Assembly: GCF_001306035.1 (NCBI RefSeq)
Contig: NZ_LGCM01000039.1
Location: forward strand, 124,001 to 188,000
Length of the DNA stretch: 64,000 nt
Direction of reading: 5' to 3'
DNA from: Levilinea saccharolytica
Lineage (GTDB): Bacteria > Chloroflexota > Anaerolineae > Anaerolineales > Anaerolineaceae
This document shows positions 51,195-59,063 of this stretch, in pieces (within the stretch, counting starts at the first letter, position 1; each line of letters opens with the position of its first letter). The notes under the pieces were generated by a model. That model made no database searches and was not told the DNA's origin. It worked only from the letters and a program-made list of their open reading frames with translations. The position numbers and the translations under genes were made by a program.

Positions 51195-51659
51195 TTACAC
51201 GATCTTTAAAATCCGAACGGTAAAGGCCCCAGCCGGCGCGTCCACTTGGACAATGTCGCCCACCTTGCGGTTGAGCAGGGCCTTACCCAGGGGAGACTCG
51301 TTGGACACACGGCCAATGGCGGGGTCGGCTTCCGCCGCGCCCACAATGGTGTAGTCCTCCGGCTCCCCATCACCTTCTTGAATGGTCACAGTATCGCCCA
51401 CCTGAGCGGTCTCCGAAGCCGGAGCGTCCAGGCTGATGACGCGCGCTGTGGCCAGGATGAGTTCCAGTTCTTTGATGCGGCCCTCCACAAAGGCCTGTTC
51501 GTTTTTCGCGGCCTCATACTCGGCGTTTTCAATCAGCTCTCCGCCTTCCATAGCCTCATGCAAACGCTCAGCAATTTCCTGCCGTTTAATTGTGCGCAGA
51601 AATTCGAGTTCTTCCTGTAGTTTCTGGAACCCTTCTTGGGTCAGGAACGTGGTTGCCAT
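51195..51659 (-). CDS. greA: Transcription elongation factor GreA
   Basis: 154 aa. An N-terminal coiled coil with the tip GGELIENAEYEAAK (both acidic tip residues kept, as Glu and Glu rather than Asp and Glu), then the C-terminal FKBP-like domain. It stimulates RNA cleavage by backtracked RNA polymerase. GAAGGA lies 6-7 nt before the ATG. The leader upstream contains a hairpin plus T-tract at 51730-51760. Confidence 0.95.
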   Translation of the reverse strand: MATTFLTQEGFQKLQEELEFLRTIKRQEIAERLHEAMEGGELIENAEYEAAKNEQAFVEGRIKELELILATARVISLDAPASETAQVGDTVTIQEGDGEPEDYTIVGAAEADPAIGRVSNESPLGKALLNRKVGDIVQVDAPAGAFTVRILKIV

Positions 51660-51729
51660 AGCATTCCTTCGTGATCTTATGATGTGGATAGTGGAAAAAC
51701 CGAGGACACAGCCCCCATTTTTATCCGCT

Positions 51730-51760
51730 TAAAATAAGAAAAACCACTCCGGTTGGAGCG
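51730..51760 (-). terminator. Minus-strand terminator-like hairpin upstream of greA
   Basis: On the minus strand CGCTCC-AACC-GGAGTG followed by GTTTTTCTTATTTT. It could end transcripts from the acylase gene at 52053 or attenuate a long greA leader. Confidence 0.6.
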
Positions 51761-51929
51761 ATTCACCGCGTGGAATGAGCGATATACTCATTCTGTGGCC
51801 TCGCGGTTAATATACCACAGAATCACCCGCCTGACAAGCCGCAGTTCACCTGCACACCGGCCAGGCGGGTTCGCCGCTCTGAGTTGTCTTCTGCCCTCGT
51901 CAATTTCACCCCATTTCCACGCGCATTCG

Positions 51930-51958
51930 TTGACAAAACCAAAAACCCGTAGTAAACT
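51930..51958 (+). promoter_or_regulatory. Promoter of the tRNA gene
   Basis: TTGACA (51930-51935), 17-nt spacer, TAAACT (51953-51958), 16 nt before the tRNA. Confidence 0.75.
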
Positions 51959-51974
51959 TTCACCCGCATGAGCT

Positions 51975-52046
51975 GGCGAGGTAGCTCAGTGGTAGAGCAG
52001 GGGACTCATAAGCCCTTGGTCGTGGGTTCAACCCCCACTCTCGCCA
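51975..52046 (+). tRNA. tRNA with CAT anticodon (elongator Met, or Ile2)
   Basis: 72 nt. Acceptor GGCGAGG/TCTCGCC, D-arm GCTCAGTGGTAGAGC, anticodon loop CTCATAA, T-loop TTCAACC, discriminator A; CCA is not encoded. The first pair is G-C, so it is not initiator tRNA. The CTCATAA loop followed by a CTTGGTCG variable region is found in both elongator tRNA-Met and lysidine-modified tRNA-Ile2, and the two cannot be separated by eye. A T-run follows at 52050-52054. Confidence 0.93.
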
Positions 52047-52052
52047 CTCTTT

Positions 52053-54425
52053 TTATTTAACCGCATCCCCCGATCGCAAAATCAACCGTCCTTCCAATTC
52101 GCCTTCCACCTGACTGCGCGTCCACAGCATGGGCACAAACTGCCCGCCCAACCAGCGCGGCAGCATGTCGTCATAATGCGGGCTGCCCAGCTGCCCCGAC
52201 TGCCCAATGGGCAGCACCAGTTGGCAGCGGGTCAGGTCGCCCATGTCAAACAGGTGGCGCATGGAGGGCGCCCACAGCTTGTTTTCGTAAGGCTCTCCCG
52301 GCGCCCAGGCCGCCTGCCAGGGCGTATCCGTATCCCCGCCCACCGGCAGCGGCCCGCGGTTAAACACCTCGTCCAGCGGCTTCTGAATGCCCATAGCGTG
52401 CGCAAAGGTGATGGTATGAAGCCTGCCCCAGCGCCACTCGGCCGGGTCTGGCCCCAGCTCCGCGCGCAGATAGGCCGCCCCCTCGCGCAGCGCGCGCTCG
52501 ATGAGGGCTTGCTTGCCGCCCGCCTGGGCCAGCCACCAAGACTGAGGATCGTCCAGAATGCGCAGCACCGCCTGCATATCGTTGCCGTAAAATTCATGGT
52601 CAGGGAAGAGCACAGGGTTAAAGCCCTTGCCCAGCAGGTCCGCGCTCAGCTCAGCGCCCAGCACCGGCTCCAGCAGCCCCTTCACCAGGTGCGCCCGCGC
52701 CGCCTCGTACACCGCCGCCGCGGTCGAATCCGCCGCCAGCACCGCGTCCCAGCCTTCCAGCAGTTGCAGCATCTGGCGCACATCCGCATCCTGGCTTTCG
52801 CAGCCGCGCAAATGCGGCAGCAGCAAGCGTGCCGGAACACAGGTGACATCCGTCTGCATGGCCGCGCAGTCTTCCAGGCTCAGGCGCGGGCGGCTGGCAA
52901 AAAACTCCTCCAGGCGCGCCAGCCGATAGCCGTTCATCCAATGATCGCCCAGGTAGTGCGGGTACGTGTCTGGCACGATTTTGTTGTTGCAGGTGGCAAT
53001 GTAGCCTTTGGCCGGGTTCAGGGCGTGGGGCATTTCCTCAAAGGGGATTTCCCCCACCCATTCATGCGTGCCCGTCCAACCCGGGGCAGGGATTTTACCC
53101 GTCCCCTGGGCGCGCACGGGCGTGCGTCCCGTCACCCAATAACCGATGTTGCCCTGCGTGTCCGCATAAACCACGTTCAGCTGCGGGGCCTCCACGCAGC
53201 GCGCCGCCTCCACAAAATCATCCCAGCCAGCCGCCTTGTTCAGCCGGTACCAACCCTCCAACGCCAGGCAGGGGCGCAGGGCCATAGACTGCACCGCCAG
53301 GCGCTGCTGCTTTTCGCCCACCGCATCCGAAATCACCGGCCCGTGGTCGGTCAGCACCACCTTTTCCACATGCTCCGCCTGCCCCTTGACCGCGATGCGC
53401 TCCTCCAGCACCTGGGCCGTCTTCCACTCGCCCGCGAACTGGTAACGGGTGGGGTCCGCAGGGTCAAACTGCTCCACATACACATCTTCGCAGTCGGTAA
53501 ACGCCAGGGTGATGCCCCAGCTGATGTCGGCGTTGTGCCCCGCCAGCACCAGCGGCGCGCAGGGGATGCTCACCCCGCTCACCTGGGTGGTGGGCGAAAC
53601 CAGATGGTTTTCGTACCACAAATTGGGCAGGCTAAGGATCAGGTGCATGTCGTTGCACAGCAGGGCCGTGCCCGATTGGCTGCGCTCACCCGACACGCTC
53701 CAGGCGTTGCTGCCCAGCCCGCGCTGCAAAAACGGCCCGCGCACCGCGCTGAGGCCGCCTTTGGGGTCCAGCGCGTTCATCTCCACCCCCTCCGGCAGGG
53801 TCAGCGGGTTGCCCTGCGGGTACGACAGGTCAAATTCCGCCGCGTGTTCGGCCCCCACCCGCTCCACCAGGCGCGCACGGGTCAATTCGGAATACCAGGC
53901 GTGCGAAAGCTGCCAGATCATCAGGCGCGAAAACGCCAGGGTGTCCTCCACCGTCCACGGACGCGCTTTTTGGCCCAGCAGGGTGAATTCCAGGGGCAGC
54001 TTGTTGGGATAGGCGCTCAAATAGGCGTTCACGCCCGCGGTGTAAGCCCGCAGCGCCTCTTGCAGCTCCGGGCAAAAGCGCGCAAAATCCGCCCGGCCCA
54101 CGCGCGCAAAACCAAAGGTGCGCGCCGCCCGATCCGTATCCAAGGCCAGCGGGCCAAACCATTCGCTCAGGGTTCCGTTGGCCGTGCGCCGGTTCAATTC
54201 CATCTGCCAGAAGCGCTCCTGCGCGTGCACCAGACCCTGCGCAAAGAACAAATCATGGTCGTCCTGGGCGTAAATGTGGGCGATGCCGTAACGGTCGCGC
54301 AGCACCTCTACCGACTGGTGCAGCCCCGCCACATCCAGCGAGCCCTCAATTTTGGCCAGTTTTTGCTTGCCCATCCAGGTCAGCCCTGCGCGCGCAATTT
54401 TCCCCAGCAGTGTGCTCTTACCCAT
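52053..54425 (-). CDS. Penicillin acylase family (S45) N-terminal-nucleophile hydrolase
   Basis: 790 aa. The N-terminal alpha part ends before GLGSNAW, where the Ser at about residue 239 is both the autocleavage point and catalytic nucleophile of the family. The beta part has the usual ADTQGNIGYWVTGR and a C-terminal Asn/Arg-rich core. Family members hydrolyse amides such as N-acyl homoserine lactones, penicillins or acyl-amino acids. Unlike most secreted members, it shows no signal peptide: the N-terminus (MGKSTLLGKIARAGL) is only weakly hydrophobic. GGAGGGT precedes the ATG. It ends 6 nt from the tRNA on the other strand. Confidence 0.88.
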   Translation of the reverse strand: MGKSTLLGKIARAGLTWMGKQKLAKIEGSLDVAGLHQSVEVLRDRYGIAHIYAQDDHDLFFAQGLVHAQERFWQMELNRRTANGTLSEWFGPLALDTDRAARTFGFARVGRADFARFCPELQEALRAYTAGVNAYLSAYPNKLPLEFTLLGQKARPWTVEDTLAFSRLMIWQLSHAWYSELTRARLVERVGAEHAAEFDLSYPQGNPLTLPEGVEMNALDPKGGLSAVRGPFLQRGLGSNAWSVSGERSQSGTALLCNDMHLILSLPNLWYENHLVSPTTQVSGVSIPCAPLVLAGHNADISWGITLAFTDCEDVYVEQFDPADPTRYQFAGEWKTAQVLEERIAVKGQAEHVEKVVLTDHGPVISDAVGEKQQRLAVQSMALRPCLALEGWYRLNKAAGWDDFVEAARCVEAPQLNVVYADTQGNIGYWVTGRTPVRAQGTGKIPAPGWTGTHEWVGEIPFEEMPHALNPAKGYIATCNNKIVPDTYPHYLGDHWMNGYRLARLEEFFASRPRLSLEDCAAMQTDVTCVPARLLLPHLRGCESQDADVRQMLQLLEGWDAVLAADSTAAAVYEAARAHLVKGLLEPVLGAELSADLLGKGFNPVLFPDHEFYGNDMQAVLRILDDPQSWWLAQAGGKQALIERALREGAAYLRAELGPDPAEWRWGRLHTITFAHAMGIQKPLDEVFNRGPLPVGGDTDTPWQAAWAPGEPYENKLWAPSMRHLFDMGDLTRCQLVLPIGQSGQLGSPHYDDMLPRWLGGQFVPMLWTRSQVEGELEGRLILRSGDAVK

Positions 54426-54619
54426 CGCTACCCTCCAGAAGATGATGTCAACTCAGGCTCCCCTGCGAATCATTATACCCCCGCGCCGCGCCAGGGGCTG
54501 CCCAGCGCCAGGGGGTAAAACCGGGCACAAAGCCGAACAAACAGCGATTGTTTGATACAATAGATGCAGCCGCGCTCTCCGCCTCTTGCGGGGCGGCGTT
54601 GGCATTTTTGCGCTTCCCG

Positions 54620-54628
54620 TGCGATAAT
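54620..54628 (+). promoter_or_regulatory. Extended -10 promoter of eutA-eutB
   Basis: TGCGATAAT (54620-54628), 18 nt before the eutA ATG. No clear -35. Confidence 0.5.
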
Positions 54629-54646
54629 CACAGCAGAGGTTGGAGC

Positions 54647-56092
54647 ATGAACTCACCCGCACGACAAATGATCAGCGTTGGCATTGACATCGGTACCACC
54701 ACCACCCAGGTGATCTTCAGCGAATTGACTCTGGTCAACGTGGCGCGCGCAGGCCAGATCCCGCGCGTAGATATTGCCGCGCGCCGGGTGATTTACGAAA
54801 GTGAAATCGTCTTCACCCCCCTGCTGGACAGCGAAACCATCGACGCCCAGCGACTGGCGGCCGTCATTCAGGGCGAATATCAAAAAGCCGGGGTGTCCCC
54901 TGCCCAGGTGGAAACCGGCGCGGTGATCATCACCGGTGAGACCGCCCGCAAGAAGAACGCCGACCCCATCCTTTCGGCGGTGGCTGGGCTGGCGGGTGAC
55001 TTTGTGGTCACCGTGGCCGGGCCCAACGTGGAAGGCATGATCGCGGGCCGCGGCTCAGGGGCTGCCAGCTACAGCCGTCAGCATTTCACCACCGTCACCA
55101 ATGTGGATATCGGCGGCGGCAGCGCCAACAGCGCCGTCTTCCGCCAGGGGCACGCCGCCGCATCCGCCGCCATGAATTTTGGCGGGCGCGTGGTGGAAAT
55201 TGACCCCGCCAGCGGTCAGGTCACGCACATCACCCCCGCGGGTGCGCGCATCGCCGCCGCGGCCGGGGTGCGGCTGGCGGTGGGCGACCGGCCTGCCCTC
55301 TCCGATCTGCGCCGCCTCACCGACCAGATGGCCGAGCTGACCCTGCATCTGATCCAGGGAACCACCAGCCCGCTGGCCGACCAGTTGTATCAAACCCCGC
55401 CTCTGGAAGTGACCGGGCGCGACAAGCCGGTGATGTTCTCCGGCGGGGTGGGTTATTACTACTACCAGCCCCCGCGCCTGACCAGTGTGGCGGATGTGGC
55501 CCGTCACGGTGATATCGGCCCGTTGGTGGCCGAAAGCCTGCGCGAATCACCCGCCCTCAGCAGCTGCACGGTGGTGCGCCCGGCCGAAACCCTGCGCGCC
55601 ACGGTCTTGGGGGCCAGCGCCCAAACCGTCACCCTCTCCGGCTCCACCATCTGGGCCGAAGAGTCCATCCTGCCCCTCAAGAATGTGCCCGTGGTGCGCG
55701 TGGATCTGCGCGGCCAGCCCCTGCAGGCCGCGGTCATCGCCCCCGCCATTGAAAGTGCTCTCACCCGCTGGGACCTCAACCTGGCCGCGGATCCCTTTGC
55801 CGTGGCCTTAGAGCTGGATGGACGCCTGGATTATCCCTTGCTGGTAGCCCTGGCCGACGGCGTAGCCGCCTTTGAACGCAGCCTGCCCGCCGGACGCCCG
55901 CTGATTGTCATCATCCGCCACGATTACGCCCAGGCCCTGGGGCAAACCGTCAAATCCAAAACGGGCAGCCGCCCCCTGCTGGTCATTGATCAGGTCGGCC
56001 TGGAAGAAGGCGATTACATGGATATCGGTGCGCCGCTCATGGATGGGCGCGTGGTGCCGCTGGTGGTCAAGACTCTGGTTTTTTATCATTAG
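54647..56092 (+). CDS. eutA: Ethanolamine ammonia-lyase reactivating factor EutA
   Basis: 481 aa, EutA family, an actin-like ATPase fold: GIDIGTTTTQVIF (phosphate-1 loop) near the N-terminus and VDIGGGSANSAVF (phosphate-2 loop) in the middle. It exchanges damaged cobalamin from inactivated ethanolamine ammonia-lyase. The ATG at 54647 follows GGTTGGAG. It is followed by eutB after 7 nt, the usual gene pairing. It is only meaningful if an active EutBC lyase is present, and eutC here is broken. Confidence 0.92.
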   Translation: MNSPARQMISVGIDIGTTTTQVIFSELTLVNVARAGQIPRVDIAARRVIYESEIVFTPLLDSETIDAQRLAAVIQGEYQKAGVSPAQVETGAVIITGETARKKNADPILSAVAGLAGDFVVTVAGPNVEGMIAGRGSGAASYSRQHFTTVTNVDIGGGSANSAVFRQGHAAASAAMNFGGRVVEIDPASGQVTHITPAGARIAAAAGVRLAVGDRPALSDLRRLTDQMAELTLHLIQGTTSPLADQLYQTPPLEVTGRDKPVMFSGGVGYYYYQPPRLTSVADVARHGDIGPLVAESLRESPALSSCTVVRPAETLRATVLGASAQTVTLSGSTIWAEESILPLKNVPVVRVDLRGQPLQAAVIAPAIESALTRWDLNLAADPFAVALELDGRLDYPLLVALADGVAAFERSLPAGRPLIVIIRHDYAQALGQTVKSKTGSRPLLVIDQVGLEEGDYMDIGAPLMDGRVVPLVVKTLVFYH

Positions 56093-56099
56093 AGGCCGC

Positions 56100-57467
56100 A
56101 TGATCTTAAGAACCAAACTGTTTGGTAAAACCTACGAATTCCCAGACCTGCGCGTCCTGATGGGCAAGGCCAACGAGGAGAAATCCGGCGATCAGTTGGC
56201 CGGGGTGGCCGCCGCCACCACCGCCGAGCGGGCCGCCGCCAAGCACGTCCTGGCCGCCGTGCCCCTGTGGGCGCTGCGAGAGAACCCGGTGGCCCCCTAC
56301 GATCAGGATGAGGTCACCCGCCTGATTCACGACGCCCTCAACGAGACCGTCTATAACGAAATCAAAGATTGGACGGTGGGCGAGCTGCGCGAATGGATTC
56401 TGGACGACGAACACGAAAGCAATGATTTGCAGCGCCTGTCCAGCGGCCTGACCGCCGAGATGATCGCCGCGGTCACCAAGCTCATGTCCAACATGGATCT
56501 GATCTATGCCGCCAGCAAAATCCGCGTGGTGCGCCACTGCAACAATACCATCGGCCTAGGCGGAACCCTTTCCAGCCGCCTGCAGCCCAACCACCCCACG
56601 GATTCACCCGAAGGCATCCGCGCCGAGATCTACGAAGGCCTGTCCTACGGCTCCGGCGACTCGGTCATCGGCATCAACCCCGTGGACGACAGCTACGCCT
56701 CGGTGGCGCGCCTGCTGGATATGACCTACGATATCGTGCAGACCTGGAAAATTCCCACCCAAACCTGCGTCCTGGCGCACGTCACCACCCAGATGCGCTG
56801 CATGCAGAACGGCTCCCCCGTGGGGCTGGTGTTTCAATCCATCTGCGGCACGCAGAAAGGCAACGAGTCCTTCGGCATCTCCGTGGGTATGTTGGACGAG
56901 GCCTACGCCCTGGCGCGCAAATACTGCTACCCCACCGGCCCCAATTACATGTATTTTGAGACCGGTCAGGGATCGGCCCTGTCGGCCAATGCCCATCACG
57001 GCTGGGACCAGCTCACCCTGGAGGCGCGCAATTACGGCCTGGCCAAACGCTATGCCCCCTTCCAGGTGAACACTGTGGTCGGCTTCATCGGCCCCGAATA
57101 TCTCTATAACAGCGAGCAGATTCAGCGCGCTGGGCTGGAAGACCATTTCATGGGCAAGCTCACCGGCATCTCGATGGGCTGCGACGTGTGCTACACCAAC
57201 CACGCCCGCACCGACCAGAACAACAGCGAGAATCTGGCTGTGCTGCTCACCGCCGCGGGCTGCAATTTCTTCATGGGCGTGCCCATGGCCGATGACTCGA
57301 TGCTTTCCTACCAGTCCACCTCCTATCACGACACCGCCGCCCTGCGCCGGATTTTTAAACTGCGCCCAGCCCCCGAATTTGAACGCTGGATGGAAGAATT
57401 GGGGCTGCTCAAAGACGGCCGCCTGACCCGCAAGGCGGGCGACCCCACCTTGTTCCTGTCGCGTTGA
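56100..57467 (+). CDS. eutB: Ethanolamine ammonia-lyase large subunit EutB
   Basis: 455 aa, the normal EutB length (453-467). Family motifs are intact: LSYGSGDSVIGINPVDD, CVLAHVTTQ, GLVFQSICGTQKGNESFG, and the C-terminal GVPMADDSMLSYQSTSYHDTAALR. It is the catalytic alpha subunit of adenosylcobalamin-dependent ethanolamine ammonia-lyase, which converts ethanolamine to acetaldehyde and ammonia. AGAGG lies 5 nt before the ATG. The small subunit EutC is required for activity in known enzymes; here the next gene is only an EutC stump. Confidence 0.95.
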   Translation: MILRTKLFGKTYEFPDLRVLMGKANEEKSGDQLAGVAAATTAERAAAKHVLAAVPLWALRENPVAPYDQDEVTRLIHDALNETVYNEIKDWTVGELREWILDDEHESNDLQRLSSGLTAEMIAAVTKLMSNMDLIYAASKIRVVRHCNNTIGLGGTLSSRLQPNHPTDSPEGIRAEIYEGLSYGSGDSVIGINPVDDSYASVARLLDMTYDIVQTWKIPTQTCVLAHVTTQMRCMQNGSPVGLVFQSICGTQKGNESFGISVGMLDEAYALARKYCYPTGPNYMYFETGQGSALSANAHHGWDQLTLEARNYGLAKRYAPFQVNTVVGFIGPEYLYNSEQIQRAGLEDHFMGKLTGISMGCDVCYTNHARTDQNNSENLAVLLTAAGCNFFMGVPMADDSMLSYQSTSYHDTAALRRIFKLRPAPEFERWMEELGLLKDGRLTRKAGDPTLFLSR

Positions 57468-57484
57468 GGCCGGGGAGAGAAAAA

Positions 57485-57607
57485 ATGTCAGAAGACCCGC
57501 AGAAAGACCCCATCGAAGCCCTGATCCAAAACGTGCTGAAAGAGCTGCAAGCCGCCGGACTGGCCCAAAAGCCCGCCCCGGCCGCCCATCCCCCGCCGCC
57601 CACAGCA
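57485..57607 (+). pseudogene. eutC: eutC, truncated after about 40 codons
   Basis: ATG 57485 follows GGGGAGAG 17 nt after the eutB stop. The first 29 or so residues (MSEDPQKDPIEALIQNVLKE and what follows) look like an EutC N-terminus with its Pro/Ala linker. From roughly 57600 on, the frame reads low-complexity, non-homologous sequence to a stop at 57877, antisense to a membrane-protein gene. The EutC core of about 240 residues, including the cobalamin-binding part, is absent. Known EutC is about 290 aa. The break could be a real deletion or an assembly join. Confidence 0.8.
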
Positions 57608-57863
57608 GCGCCAACGGCAGGCTCGCACGCAAGCGCAGCGCCCATGCCAGCCAGCCCGGCTTCCACAGCAGCACCGCACCCAAAAGGGCTGCCCCCACAG
57701 CAAAGGCTGCGCTCACCAAAAACGAGCGCGGCATGCCCCCCGCCTCAAAAAACGGGCGGAAACGCGTGTCAAAATCGCTCGCCACCCCCACCATTAATGC
57801 CGTCAGCAGTCCGCTGGTGGCCCACCTCAGCAGCCGCTCGCGGTTACGCTGCATCCAAGTCAT
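57608..57863 (-). pseudogene. 5' stump of a membrane-protein gene, cut at the eutC junction
   Basis: ATG 57863 starts inside the end of the glycosyltransferase gene (stop 57844-57846). The product begins MTWMQRNRERLLRWATSGLL and has two or three hydrophobic segments, ending near RASLPLALLW. Beyond 57608 the frame continues only as antisense of eutC and eutB. The intact protein was probably a polytopic membrane protein of the polysaccharide cluster. The family cannot be fixed from 85 residues. Confidence 0.7.
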
Positions 57864-59031
57864 CGTTACCCTCCTGAAAAGCAGGGATCAGCCAGCGGGC
57901 GTACTGCGTGCACATGGTATCCACCGTGTACTGCGCGCGCACGCAGGCCTGGCCAGCTCGGCTGAGCTTGCCGCGCAGCTCTGCGTCTTCCAGCAGCCGC
58001 AGCAGCGCCTCGGCCAGGCCCGCCGCATCCTCCGGCGTGATCAGCAAGCCGTTCTCCCCATCCGTAATGACTTCATCCACACCTTCCACCCGCGTAGCCG
58101 CCACCGCCGCGCCCATACCCAGGGCTTCCAGCAGCACCATCGGCAGCCCTTCCCAGCGGGACGGCAGGGCGAACACATCCGCCGCCGCCATGCACTGCGG
58201 CACATCCCCGCGAATGCCGGGCATGCGCACCTGGGCGGCAATCCCCAGGGCGCGCGCTTCGGCTTCCAGCTCGGCGCGCAGCGGGCCGTCGCCCACAATG
58301 GCAAACACCGTGCGGGGGAAGCGCGCCAACACCGGCACAGCGGCCTGCAGCAAAAAGGTGTGAGCTTTTTGGGCGGTCATGCGCCCCACCGCCAGCACCA
58401 GCGCATCTTCCGCGCCCAGGCCCCATTCGGCGCGCACCCGCTGCACAGCCGCCGGGTCTGCCGCGGGCAAATTGACCCCGTTGGGGATCACCGTCACCTT
58501 CTCGGCGCGCACTCCTTCGCGCACGGCCTCGCCCAGCACCCGCCGCGAAACCGCCACCAGACGGGTGGTCAGGCGGCTGTTCATGAGAGCTGCGTGCAGG
58601 CGTTCCAACCCGCGCGGGAAACCCAGAATATGCCCGTGGTGCGAGGCCACCCGCACGGGCACGCCCGCCAGCCAGGCCAAAGGGATGCCGATCAGGTTGG
58701 CGTGATGGGTAAAGGTCTCCACCGCCGAAAAAGGTTGGCTGCGCAGCAAGCGGAACAGGCGAAGCAGCCCCCCCGCCAGGCGAAAAGCGGAACGCAGTCC
58801 GCCCTCGCCGCGCTGACGGGCCTGCAAATTGACAATGGGGAAATCGGCGCGCGCCTGCCAGTCTGCATGCAGGCCTTCTTTATCGTACAGGAACACCGCC
58901 GTCACGGGTATGCCGCGGGCGTGGAACCAGGCGGCCTGATCCAGCAGCACGCGCTGCGCGCCGCCAGTTTCCATCTGGCTGCCCAGGAAGAGCAGGGCCG
59001 GTCTTTGAGGGGACGGCTGGGAGGGTTTCAC
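57844..59031 (-). CDS. GT4-type glycosyltransferase
   Basis: 395 aa, GT-B fold. N-terminal LLFLGSQMETGGAQRVLLDQA, then HHANLIGIPLAWLAGVPVRVASHHGH; the C-terminal donor site has VIPNGVNLP, AVGRMTAQKAH and a GLPMVLLEALGMGAAVAATRVEGVDEV Glu motif (EX7E). It transfers an activated sugar onto a growing surface glycan at the inner membrane face. GTG start at 59031, 33 nt after the neighbouring gene's stop. It is the middle of a small same-strand group with another glycosyltransferase and a deacetylase-like protein. Confidence 0.9.
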   Translation of the reverse strand: MKPSQPSPQRPALLFLGSQMETGGAQRVLLDQAAWFHARGIPVTAVFLYDKEGLHADWQARADFPIVNLQARQRGEGGLRSAFRLAGGLLRLFRLLRSQPFSAVETFTHHANLIGIPLAWLAGVPVRVASHHGHILGFPRGLERLHAALMNSRLTTRLVAVSRRVLGEAVREGVRAEKVTVIPNGVNLPAADPAAVQRVRAEWGLGAEDALVLAVGRMTAQKAHTFLLQAAVPVLARFPRTVFAIVGDGPLRAELEAEARALGIAAQVRMPGIRGDVPQCMAAADVFALPSRWEGLPMVLLEALGMGAAVAATRVEGVDEVITDGENGLLITPEDAAGLAEALLRLLEDAELRGKLSRAGQACVRAQYTVDTMCTQYARWLIPAFQEGNDDLDAA

Positions 59032-59038
59032 GGGTTGA

Positions 59039-59047
59039 ATTTTACCA
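59039..59047 (-). promoter_or_regulatory. Extended -10 box giving a possible leaderless mRNA for the GT4 gene
   Basis: On the minus strand TGGTAAAAT (59047-59039), exactly 7 nt before the GTG start. The gene may also be read from the upstream operon. Confidence 0.45.
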
Positions 59048-59063
59048 GAATTCAGGCAGGGGT

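Larger units (their letters stand above)
51660..51974. other. Gene-free gap with overlapping inverted repeats
   Basis: 315 nt between greA and the tRNA. Two hairpins share the bases CATTC and so exclude each other: GAATGAG/CTCATTC (51773-51779, 51787-51793) and ATTCTGTGG/CCACAGAAT (51790-51798, 51815-51823). A minus-strand terminator lies at 51730-51760 and the tRNA promoter at 51930-51958. No ORF is supported. Confidence 0.6.

Noticed and set aside
56604-57607. Minus-strand continuation of the membrane-protein frame through eutB
   Set aside because: The membrane-like sequence stops near 57608; beyond it the frame is the antisense of eutC and eutB and has a Gly/Gln/His-rich shadow composition.
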